DNA from: Kitagawia praeruptora
Lineage: Eukaryota; Streptophyta; Magnoliopsida; Apiales; Apiaceae
Length of the DNA stretch: 64,000 nt
NCBI GenBank assembly: GCA_037693485.1
Contig: CM075347.1
Span: forward strand, 64,576,501-64,640,500
Direction of reading: 5' to 3'
Under the pieces are notes generated by a model. It made no database searches. It was not told where the DNA came from and worked only from the letters and a program-made list of their open reading frames with translations. Shown piece by piece: positions 32,768 to 42,775 of this stretch. A program made the position numbers and the translations under genes. Position 1 is the stretch's first letter. Each line of letters starts with the position of its first letter.

Positions 32768-34219
32768 ATCTTTAACAACTGCAAAAGTAGCAAGGTATGT
32801 TGTTCTTAGCTTATAGACTTGATATTTCTGTCAGGATCTATATTTGATTGTTAAATGCTTGAGCTATAACACATTTCCTTGATAAATTTCAGTATGATAG
32901 ACTTGTTAATAATCATCAGGATGCTGACGTCATCAGTATTGTGTCAGTATCAGGATTATGAAAATTGCTTCAGATCCTGACGTTTACTTTGTGTAGTAAT
33001 CTGATTCTGTGATGTGTTAAGTCTATACTAGCAAGTTTTGATATTTGCATACTGATAATTTATACATCATTCAGAAATCAAAAGACAAGCAGATAACAAG
33101 AAATTGTATTTTCATTAATAAAAATCATTACATAGAAATGAAATACATCATCTTTTTGTCTAAATTTCTACTCTATACTTGTCTTTGATATGAACTCTGA
33201 GGAACAGGACAAGGAGCATCTCAAGAAATCCATCAGGGGATGAAAGCCTCGTTTGCTCTTGGATTCCTTGTCTGGGCGACTTGAATGAGAGCAGCTAACT
33301 TAAATGAATAGCATCTCCATCAAGATCAACCTCAGACTCTCGGCCAAATTCTTCATCCTCAAGTTTTGAGGAGGTTAGGGGAAGATTGTATCCAACAGAT
33401 GGATGTTCTAGGAGAAACCTCTGGATATTATCGAAAACCAATCCATTCATGATTAGTTCGATGAGAAGAGTCGTTTGTTCAAAGAGATGATCAAGAACAG
33501 GATGTTCATCGACCAAGAAAAATCTTAAAAATGGGTTTGAAGGGATTTTTGGTTTGAGAAGCATTGTTGAGAAGAAAAGAAATTGAAAGGTTATGGAGAA
33601 TGGCACAAGGCGTTTGGTTCTTTTAAAGGAAGACGTGAGAAGCTGAGCAGTCACTTGGAAGTCTTAATGAAGTCAAATGCTAATTATTGCATGAGACTGT
33701 ATTTCTTGTTTCAAGAAATATTGAAAATATCTAACCAATTGATTTTCTGTTCAGATTAATTGTTTATTTTCTTTTTCAGATAAAAGAAAAATGCCACGTG
33801 GAAAACTCCATATTAAGTCTCTGATAATATTGATCAGGATTTCATGAGTGATCATCAGGATTTGAAAATTATATTTTTAAATCAAATTGCATTTTGTGAT
33901 TATTTTGATGAGAGGTCATCAGGAAAAGGAAGCTGATCAGTATTACTTATTTATACCCTGATTTATTTCATGAAAATCAATTTTGGATTTTATTTTCCAA
34001 AAATCGTGGGTAACCGCATTTTTCAGGGACTGACACCTGTTAATCTACGTGTCAACGTGGGATAGTGGTCTGAAAGATTTGTGAAATATATTTGTTTTGA
34101 AACTCTAATCGTGTAATTGCTTTCTCTAATCTTACATTCTCCAAAGCAAAAATCACTCTTGAGTTTTCAAAATCACTAATTCATTTCAAGAATTTTTCAA
34201 GTTTCTTTTCAGATCAAGA
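32768..34219. other. SIRE spacer between pol and the extra gene
   Basis: Apart from the antisense ORF at 33295-33654, no coding frame is supported. The spacer is dense in ATCAGGA/TCCTGAT and related words (32830-33010 and 33830-33960). It presumably holds the leader of the extra gene. Confidence 0.5.
33295..33654 (-). CDS. Small antisense ORF in the SIRE element
   Basis: A 119-codon frame opposite to the element genes; a second ATG at 33566 would give about 90 codons starting MLLKPKIPSNPF. The product is hydrophobic in its first third and acidic at the end (KLEDEEFGRESEVDLDGDA). I do not recognise it. Downstream in its own sense (33080-33140) is AT-rich sequence with AATAAA-like words, so a short transcript is conceivable. 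It may be a chance frame; conservation in other SIRE copies would decide. Confidence 0.3.
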   Translation of the reverse strand: MTAQLLTSSFKRTKRLVPFSITFQFLFFSTMLLKPKIPSNPFLRFFLVDEHPVLDHLFEQTTLLIELIMNGLVFDNIQRFLLEHPSVGYNLPLTSSKLEDEEFGRESEVDLDGDAIHLS

Positions 34220-37200
34220 ATGGCAGCTCAGAGAAGATTACCTAAATCAGTAGCCTTCAAGTTTGGTGACTTTGATTTTATGACAAATAATCATGTTGCA
34301 GCTATCACCAACAAGGAAGGAGTGTCATCTGATTTTCATCCAATCATGGACTTTCTGGCGTATGGACCATTAAGTTATGCATTGACAGCATCTCCACAGA
34401 TTAATCAAGTAGCTGTTTCACAAGCTTGGGAGAATGCTGAGGTAATTGATTCTACTCAGAGTCAATCAGGTAAGATTGTTCTACATTTAGGACAAGATTC
34501 ATTTGACATTACTGAATCTGTTGTTAGTTCAGTACTTTGCTTACCTGTTACTGATAGTTATGAGAATGTACCATCTGATGATAATATAAGAACTATGTTG
34601 TCTGAATTAGGTTATAGTGGACCTCTAGATAACATGAGCCAGTTGAATAGGTCTTTTCTAAGAAAGGAATGGTCTTTTTACTTTGATCAAATTGTTAAAT
34701 GTTTTACTGGCAAATGTAGTTCTTTTCAACAAATTACTTCTGTTACATCTCATATTGCTTATAGTTTGCTTTATGACAGAGTAATTAACATTGGTCATAT
34801 TATCTTAAGTCAGATGAGTATTAAACTTGGGTCAAGAGATCAAAACAGGAAAATGGTTTATTATCATAGATTTATGCAATTGTTTATTAACCATTTTATT
34901 CCTGATGTTGAAGCTAGATTTGGTAGGGAACATTGTGTTTCTTCTTATGAACAGCAAAAGAGAATTTTCTCTGATATTACAAAGAAGGACAATGAAAAGA
35001 ATCTAGATGAAATACCTGCAATTCATTATCCACATCATTTTCAGGTAATTCTTAAAACTCATCTTCCTACTCTCTACAATTCTTCTTTCTTTTGTGGTGA
35101 AATGGCTCAGGAATCTCATTTGGAGGAGAACCCACCTGTGTCTACCCAAGTAGCCCAAAACATCATAGTCTCTGAAACAATTCAAGAACCAAATTTTGAT
35201 CCACAGCCTATTGTTTCAAAGAAACCAACCTCTGGTGTTTCTCAAAAGACATCAGTTGTAAGGAAGAGAAGATTTGTTGTGTCAAGTAGTAGTAGTAATT
35301 CTAGTGAAGATGATGATGATTTAACTCTTGCAGAGAGAGCAGAATTGAAGGCTGCAATTCAACTTTCTTTGTTAGTACAAAGAGATGAAAAACCTAGTCA
35401 CAGCCAGGCTGCAGTCTCACAAAAGGCTGTAGTTCTTAAAAAGGGAAAACAGTTACTGGATACTGTCTCTCAAAAGACTGTGTCTATTGAACAAAGATCT
35501 TATCCCAAGATCACTTCTGTGTCTACACCTCTTGAGTCTTCTCAGGATAAATCTTTTGCTCACTATATCAGGAGAACAAGGAGAAAGATTCAATTGTCAC
35601 CTACACACACAGAGTCTAGTCCAACTAATATCATGCAGGTTTCTACAAATCAAGCTACATCTATGTCAGTATTTGACAAGAGAGATCTGGATATTGATTC
35701 TTCATGGGAAACTACATTATCATACAGACTGGCTATGGGACTAATTTCTCTCAAAGTGAAGTTGTCAAGGCCTGTTCTAGATTTTTTGGTTGAAAGAGTA
35801 CCAAAACTTTTATTTCCAGATGAATATGGACTTCTACATCAAAGACTTGACTTAATGAAGATGTATTTTTTATGTATCTGTCAGAAGACAATTAGTCAAG
35901 AAATTTGGAATCTCGAAGCATGTTGCACTTTAATCACTTCATGCATATTTATTTGACAAGGATGTAATTATTGAAGATGCTTCAGCTCAAGGTGAACAAC
36001 TGGAGGAAGTAGATAGAGGGAAGCAGTCAACAGAAGATACTATTGCACCAGTGGTGAGTAGTAGGAAAGATCAGATCACGGTCACTGCAACACAAGAACC
36101 ATCTAGTCAGAGGAAGGATGACTCAGGAGCTGTGATAGCTGATGTTGAAAGGTCTTCTGTGATGACTGAGAATGCAAGTGAGATACCCTATGATATGGGA
36201 GGAATGACTTTGGTTGATTTTTCTGAAGATCAAACAAATTTTGTTCAGTCAGAGTCTATCCACCTTGAGGGTGTGTCTCAGCAAACAACACTTAAAGATG
36301 GTGATATACTAACTATGGTGTCTAATGAAGTATTACTGAAGACATCACAGTCTAGTAAAGAACCTGAAAGTGGTATACTGGAGCCTGTAGTTTCTGAAAG
36401 GAAAGAAGATGATTGTATGGGTTCAGAGACTATAGCAGCTCACTCCTTGGAGAAAACCTCAAGCCACATGCCATATGAGGAATCCTCTCTCCATGTGAGT
36501 TCAGGTATAAAAACTCCTTCTAAACTCTATTTTTCTGTAGGTCATGAGAGCACTTATCCAAATTTGAGTGATACACTTGAAAAGATGGATATTGATCCAC
36601 AATTTGAGCGGCTGGCTCCTGACCAGGCAAAAGGTGAGGTAGAAAGAGTGTTGACTTTAGTAAGTCAAAGTGAGAATGAGGGTATGGATGATCAACTCCA
36701 TAGTGAGGGAGAGAAAATTAGGAAACCATCATTTGATTTCTGGGATCAGGTTTTTCCTGAATCTTGGTCTGAAAATTTGGGTATGGATGCTGGTACTTAT
36801 TCATTCATCAAAATGTATCAGAAGAATGACCTAGCACATCACAATGCAAAGCCAGAAGTTAAAGCTCAGAAGCAAAAGGAGAGGCTTGCAGAAATCATTA
36901 ACAGGAGAGGTGCCAGGATAAAGCAATCTCTTGATACATATGTCCCAGATGAAGATCCTAATGATCCTAGTGTTCCTTTGTATGTACTTCCAATATCAGC
37001 TAGAATTGAGACATCAACAGTCTCTGATCACTCTAAGGAGGAGTCAGGATTTGAAGATGTTAGTACACAGAATACTGGTGAAGGAGATGATGATCATGTT
37101 TCAGTTCCAGAACAGAAAGATGAAGACGTTGATACTTCTAATCAGGTTTTATTACTTGAATATCATACAACTCAAGCAACTTCTTCTACAAGACTTGAAG

Positions 37201-37544
37201 ATAAAGTTCTTTCTGATTCTGATACTGAAGATACTAGAAGCACTTCCAATATTGAAGTTCATTCTGATGTTTTGAAAGATATTCAGAATTCTCAAATTGC
37301 TATTCAAACAAGACTTCAATCACTTGAAGATAACCAAGTCACAATTATGGAAAATCAAGCAGTTCTTATGAAACTCATTTGTTCTGTTTCTGAATCTCTT
37401 GGAATTAATGTTGCTGATGTCAAAAAGGGGGAGATAAAGACAATTCAAAGACAACAACAACACTACCAGACTGAAGGAGATAAAGATAAAGCTGGGGGAG
37501 ATAAAGATCAGACAAATGGTAGTAAAAAGAAGAACCAGGAGTGA
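34220..37544 (+). pseudogene. SIRE extra gene (ORF3, envelope position), frameshifted
   Basis: A long gene between pol and the 3' LTR, where SIRE elements carry an extra, sometimes 'envelope-like', ORF. The first frame, 34220-35956, starts MAAQRRLPKSVAFKF and has a compact, probably globular N-terminal ~270 residues, then a Ser-rich acidic linker. A frameshift or TAA near 35915-35955 breaks it, and the second frame carries on to 37544. The C-terminal part is acidic, with a predicted short coiled coil (QTRLQSLEDNQVTIMENQ) and a Lys/Gln-rich tail (KAGGDKDQTNG). I see no signal peptide, transmembrane helix or fusion-like segment, so an envelope role is not supported. A nucleic-acid or Gag-associated role is as likely. 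The function is unknown. Confidence 0.75.
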
Positions 37545-37747
37545 CAGTGGTGAATCTCAGCTAGGAAGTGGTAAGGAAGAGCAGCATTAATAGTTAAAAT
37601 TCTTTCTTCTAAGTACTGGATAAATGTCTACATCTGAGAAGGAGGTACTTAACTTCATAATTCTACATTCATAAATTCTATTCTGGTTGTATTGTTATAT
37701 GTTTTGACATCCACAACTTAGATTTATGCTTCAGTTTGTAAAGCATA

Positions 37748-37760
37748 AATAGGGGGAGAC
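37748..37760 (+). other. SIRE polypurine tract
   Basis: AATAGGGGGAGAC abuts the 3' LTR and is the expected plus-strand primer. Confidence 0.85.
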
Positions 37761-38511
37761 TGTTAGGAATAATTCATAAGTTGTGATGTTAAGAATAGAA
37801 TTTACACATTATACTTCTTGTAATCCTGATCTTATAAAGGATTTAGCACTGTATATAGGATTTATGTGTAAGACAGTTATCTGTATAGTTTAGTCAGGAA
37901 TGAACAGTGTATCGGAGACTACATGTCAGGAATAGAGAGCAAATCCTGATGACGGTCCAATACTGATGGTTGATCAGATACTGATGCAGTGTGCAGATCC
38001 TGATATCAGTCGTGTTACTGATGATGTCATTATGGATGCTACAGAAACTGGCAAGTGCTATAAAACAGGATCGTTGTTTGAAGAACAAGCAAGAAGATAT
38101 CATGAAGGAAAGAGTTTTTCTATTGAAGGAAACTATCGACTAGAAGGCAGAACATTGTCATGTATAGATTATATCTTTCTGTTATTAGTTGATAGGTAGC
38201 ATTATAAATATTCTCTCAATATCATTGTAAAGAGCGGACGAAGTTGTGAGACGTGAATCGAACTAGTGAATGTGCGTAGCTCTGTATAAGGTTTGTATTC
38301 GAGAGTACGAAACAAACAGAGAGATATTTGTATTGTCAGCAGCTGCTAAAGGTATTTGTACACCTTTGGTAGAGTTTGTATTTGATCTTATTAATACAAA
38401 CAAGAGTTTGATTCATTCGTTTATTTTTGTTCTTATAATCAAGCAAAAATCAGACACGATTATATAACTTGTATTCAACCCCCCCCCTTCTACAAGTTAT
38501 TCGAGTTAACA
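37761..38511 (+). repeat. SIRE 3' LTR
   Basis: 751 bp, nearly identical to 26330-27082. The differences I see are three single-base transitions and two fewer C in the run near 38480. Confidence 0.95.
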
Positions 38512-38516
38512 ATTTT

Positions 38517-39808
38517 GATACTTATGCTCCTGTTTCTAGAACCTCCACTATTAGGTTGTTAATAGCACTTGCTGCTATACACAACCTTGTCATTCACCAA
38601 ATGGATGTGAAAACTGCATTCTTGAATGGTGAATTAGATGAAGAGATTTATATGAAACAACCCGAAGGGTTTGTTATGCCTGGTTGTGAGAACAAGGTGT
38701 GTAAATTGAAGAAATCAATTTATGGTCTGAAATAAGCACCGAAGGATTGGCATGATAAATTTGATACTGTGGTCTTGTCTAACGGTTATTTTCTCAACCA
38801 AGCAGACAAGTGTGTATATAGCAAATTTGATGCTTCTGGTAAAGGAGTTATGATTTGTTTATATGTGGATGACATGTTGATTTTTGGTACTGACCAAAAT
38901 CAAGTGGATAAAACCAAGAAGTTCTTGTCATCTAATTTTGATATGAAAGACATGGGGGAGGCTGAGGTGATTCTTGGTATAAGGATCAAGCGTGAGAACA
39001 ACGGTATTTCAATTTCTCAATCTCATTATATTGAGAAGATTCTGAAAGATTTAACTTTAAGGATTGTTCTCCTGTTAGCACTCCTTTTGATCCTAGTATT
39101 AAACTCCTACCTAATACAGGTATTGCAGTATCTCAACTTGAATACTCAAGGGCTATTGGTAGTCTTATGTATGCCATGATAAGCACTAGGCCAGATATTG
39201 CTTATGCTGTTGGAAAGCTTAGTAGGTACACTAGCAAACCAAGTTCACATCATTGGCAAGCCTTAAGCCGAGTGTTCAAGTACTTGAAAGGAACCATGGA
39301 TTATGGTTTGACATATACTGGATTTCCTTCGGTTATTGAAGGTCATTCGGATGCAAGTTGGATTTTCAATAAGGAAGATCATTCTTCCACAAGTGGATGG
39401 GTATTCCTTCTTGGGGGAGGTGTTATCTCTTGGGCATCGAAGAAACAGAGTTGCATTACTGATTCAACGATGGAATATGAATTTGTGGCATTATCAGCGG
39501 CTGGTAAAGAAGCTGAATGGCTAAGAAATCTGATTTATGAGATTCCATTGTGGCCTAAACCGATATCACCAATATCGATCAGATGTGATAGTGAGTATGC
39601 CTTGGCGAATGCTTATAGACAAGTGTTCAAAGGCAAGTCTAGACACTTAGGTGTTAGACATAGCATGATTCGTGAGCTTATCACACACGGAGTTATATCA
39701 GTGGAGTTTATAAGAACTCAACATAATTTAGCCGATCATCTAACCAAAGGGTTGAGTAGAGATCTTGTGCACAAGTCGGCGGTAGGGATGGGATTAAAGT
39801 CTATCTAA
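38517..39808 (+). pseudogene. pol: Copia-A reverse transcriptase and RNase H
   Basis: The frame resumes with DTYAPVSRTSTIRLL after the SIRE element. RT motifs are QMDVKTAFLNGELDEE and YVDDMLIFG (near 38860). TAA at 38733-38735 stands where the family has Gln in YGLKQAP, a C-to-T change. A frameshift near 39055 moves the rest to 39167-39808. The RNase H region follows (STRPDIAYAVGKLSRY, GHSDASW, TMEYEFVALS, ADHLTKGL), ending at TAA 39806-39808. It is non-functional. Confidence 0.92.
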
Positions 39809-40325
39809 AAGTCTCTCATGTTGAGATACCCAATTCCCATCTAATATGACATTATGTGCTGAATTCAATGTGGAAAGCTAAACATCTAGAGATTGGAACA
39901 CATTAAAGTATCATCCCAAGGGATGTGTTCAGACCTGCAAGTTGAGGAGGTTGAAGTTTGTCTTCTTAATAGTTATTTTAAAAAATTGCATATGCATGTG
40001 CGAGAATAAAAGAACTACCTATTTGAGCATGAAGTTTAGCTGCTTCAAGAAGCTTGGACTTGGCTTTGATATGCTTAAGAAGGATTAGGACACTAGGCTA
40101 GTAAAATATGGTGTCAAGTAAGAACATTTGAGAATGTAAAGTTATGTGTATATTATCTTCATGTATTCACTATGAATAGTAGAGGTTCAATCCATAGTGA
40201 TACCTTGATATTCGAATATTTGGAATGTGTAATATACTAATGTGAAATTCAATCGTCATGATATTTCATTTATGCATAACTTTGTTATTTGTTGTGATTT
40301 TGCTTAGTTAATCATGGATTACGCT
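39809..40325. other. Copia-A 3' untranslated region
   Basis: Non-coding, between the pol stop and the purine tract. Nothing else recognised. Confidence 0.6.
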
Positions 40326-40340
40326 AAAATGGGGGAGGAT
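40326..40340 (+). other. Copia-A polypurine tract
   Basis: AAAATGGGGGAGGAT abuts the 3' LTR. Confidence 0.8.
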
Positions 40341-40856
40341 TGTTGGATATTTTAGTGTAATTGGATTGACTAGTTGATCAATGTAATCGTAATATTACAT
40401 CGAACAAGTCGGGTGAGTGCGGAGTGCACGCTTTGTTCGAGTTTATTATGATTTCAGTATTATTGTGTCTTGTGAGACATGTCCATTGGCATTGGACACA
40501 CCTGTTGGAAAAGATGTGTTTGAGGCATGACCATTGGCATTAGACACAGCTGTTGGAAAAGATGTGTCTATTAGCATTAGACATGAATCTTATACCGAGA
40601 TGTGTCTATTGGTAAAATACCGAGATGTGTCTATTGGCAAAAAACATATCTGTTGACATCTATATATAGGTGTTGCATTGATCATTTTCAGGACTGGTTC
40701 ATTTTTTTGGAAATACACAACAAAAACACATTCTCTCTTCTTGCAGAATTTCTGACTTTATCCGATTGAATTATTTGGATGAACCACAAATAACTTCAAT
40801 ATAAAAGTGTTCACACTTCAGAAAAATCCAATTTATTATCACCCTATTCACCAACA
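40341..40856 (+). repeat. Copia-A 3' LTR
   Basis: 516 bp, TGTTGGATAT...CACCAACA, with the same U3 repeats and TATA element as the 5' copy. By eye roughly a dozen differences and a 3-bp deletion near 40815. Confidence 0.93.
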
Positions 40857-40861
40857 TGTAC

Positions 40862-41105
40862 TTCAACGAAGCTAGTGGTGGAAGGTACGTGCCACGTGCG
40901 GTGCTCATGGGCCTCGAACCAGGCACGATGGACAGCGTCAAGACCGGTCCGCATGGACAGATATTCATGCCTGATAACTTTATCTTTGGACAGTCAGGTG
41001 CTGGCAACAATTGGGCTAAGGGGCATTATACTGAAGGTGCTGAGCTTATTGACTCTGTTCTTGATGTTGTTAGGAAGGAAGCTGAAAATTGTGAATGTTT
41101 ACAAG
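40862..41105 (+). pseudogene. TUBB: Beta-tubulin exon 1, second fragment
   Basis: Begins FNEASGGRYVPRAV after the second TGTAC copy and ends in the split glycine codon of CLQG. It includes GQSGAGNNWAKGHYTEGAE. Unusual residues are LMGLEPG (Asp to Gly), GPHGQIF and IFMPDNF (Arg to Met). The donor GTTAGT starts intron 1 at 41106. Confidence 0.96.
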
Positions 41106-41282
41106 GTTAGTGATCACTTATTTGTGTTACATACAAGCTTCATTTTTTCCGTAAAATTCACTCATTACTCGACATATATTTAATTTCAAAAAATTAAACT
41201 GGATCAGGATCGCGTATCCTGATAAATTGCAAGTGAAATGGTTGGAAAAGACCACTAATCCAAGTTTTCATAATTATTTCAG
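41106..41282 (+). other. TUBB: Beta-tubulin intron 1
   Basis: 177 bp, GT...AG, at the position after CLQG that is conserved in plant beta-tubulin genes. Confidence 0.85.
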
Positions 41283-41365
41283 GTTTTCAAGTATGTCATT
41301 CTCTTGGAGGTGGCACTGGATCTCGAATGGGAACTTTGCTTATTTCAAAGATAAGGGAAGAATAC
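41283..41365 (+). pseudogene. TUBB: Beta-tubulin exon 2, first fragment
   Basis: Encodes FQVCHSLGGGTGSRMGTLL to KIREEY. The signature GGGTGSGMG, which binds the GTP phosphates, has Gly to Arg. It ends with AATAC, the Tat-B target duplication. Confidence 0.95.
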
Positions 41366-42062
41366 TGTTATAGGGAGAATATTGTATAACAATATTTTGG
41401 AGGTTGCTGGATTTACGGAGCAAAATACGGATATTCTGCTATGAACACGAAGAACACGGAGGTGATTGGTGAATGATTGTGGCTGCTCTTGTCTATTGAT
41501 ATTCAGTGGTGAACTGTTTCTCATCCTTTACAAGATGCCTACGTACCCTATTTATAGGGATCAAGCCATACGTAGTTCTCTTAGAGAAGAAGTTATCTAG
41601 ATGGGCTAGGGTTTCTATGGGCTCGGCTTGGCCCAAATCCACTAGTCATCTTCTTGGGTTGTTTTTCTACCCATTTATTCGGTTCATGACTCGCATAATG
41701 CTATAATTATCTTTACCTGCGATACTGACTAGATGGCCTCGCATGCGACCTCGCTGGGTCTGGCCATGCGAGGCGATCCTCGCTGCATGGAGATAACCTA
41801 CTTATGCGACCTCGCTGGGCCTGACCATAAGCCTTTGTAGTAAACATGCTCTAGGCCACGCTGGACCTCTAGGCCTCGCTAGACCTCATGAACTGCGACC
41901 CGCCACTAGGGCTCGCTGGCGATCCCAAAATAATGTGATGAACTTCCCTGTGATGGCGGACTTTAATGACCCATTCCTCATTCTTAGGCCCATTATGTGA
42001 GATGTACTGATATTCTAGCCCATTAGGCCTGTTTAGGACTTATGCCAAATTCGGGCATAACA
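41366..42062 (-). repeat. Tat-B left LTR (3' LTR in element sense)
   Basis: 697 bp, with plus-strand reading TGTTATAGGG...GGGCATAACA. It contains repeated CTCGCTGG(G)/TGCGACC modules near 41740-41930. Confidence 0.93.
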
Positions 42063-42076
42063 ACTACCCCCCGAGT
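42063..42076 (-). other. Tat-B polypurine tract
   Basis: On the minus strand this reads GACTCGGGGGGTAGT-like sequence directly before the LTR, matching the Tat-1 tract core GGGGGGTAGT. Confidence 0.8.
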
Positions 42077-42775
42077 CCATATTGTCATTAGAAATGCGAT
42101 GTGGACAAATAGAATGTCTTCTAGAAAATTGAATGCGAGGCCAAGGCCCATTATTGATTACTCCTTTATGGGCTCTCATCGTAGGCCCAATGAATTCGAA
42201 TAACTGCTAACAGCTGGCGCGTCTCGAGATCTGGTCACAATTGCTGAGATGATGACACGTGTAACACATCCTTCTCTCTCTTCTCTACTATATAAACCTC
42301 ATATTTCAAATCATTTGTCACTTTCCTTATTAACAACATACCGAAGTGCTGCCAATTTGCTCCTGGATCAAACAGAGACCCAGCTCGCTTTCAACCAAGA
42401 ACGAGGCCAATTTTCCTCAAGATCTTCAGCTTTTCTTCACTAAAATTAAGTTTCTCTCTCTTGTTCTTCATTTGAATGCATGTACAGTTTATAATCTCAC
42501 AAATATACATTGATAATTGCATGCGATGCGAGCCTGATTAACTGCGACCCCACACACTTAATTTTACACTGCGATCCCTGCCTCGCTTAGATGAAAGAAC
42601 GCGACCCCGTTTATAGGTAGACATACAACCAAAAATAGAGAAAACGTGCGACCCCTTATTCTTCGTGAGAGAAGTGAGAACACTTAGTACCTTCCTTCTA
42701 TTGATTTCTTTCTTCATTTATCTTTTTTTTTGATATTCTGTAAGTGCACACACTAATACTCCACAATCTTTTCAG
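42077..42775. other. Tat-B upstream region of the antisense gene
   Basis: No coding frame supported. In the plus sense it precedes the antisense gene; a TATA-like CTATATAAACC occurs at 42288-42298 and pyrimidine-rich leader sequence follows, so a promoter for that gene may lie here. GCGACCCC and related words recur. Confidence 0.4.

Larger units (their letters stand above)
26330..38511 (+). mobile_element. SIRE-lineage Ty1/copia retrotransposon, young
   Basis: This 12,182-bp element in Copia-A RT has LTRs TGTTAGGAAT...GAGTTAACA and duplication ATTTT (26325-26329 and 38512-38516). By eye the two LTRs differ at three transitions and the length of a C run, so this is the youngest large insertion with two full LTRs. 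It carries an intact gag, a pol with two stops, a small antisense ORF and a long extra gene between pol and the 3' LTR. The 763-codon gag with several zinc knuckles and the extra downstream gene mark the SIRE/Maximus lineage. Confidence 0.95.
18200..40856 (+). mobile_element. Copia-A: Ty1/copia element in tubulin exon 1, with three insertions
   Basis: The element runs in the tubulin sense, with LTRs TGTTGGATAT...CACCAACA and perfect duplication TGTAC (18195-18199 and 40857-40861). The span is 22,657 bp, of which 17,081 bp are three later insertions plus about 16 bp of their duplications: hAT MITE 19088-19793, CACTA 21678-25870 and SIRE 26330-38511. Removing them restores a roughly 5.6-kb copia element with gag, protease, integrase, RT and RNase H in the Ty1/copia order. 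Its frames are broken by stops and frameshifts. I do not assign a copia lineage. Confidence 0.95.
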
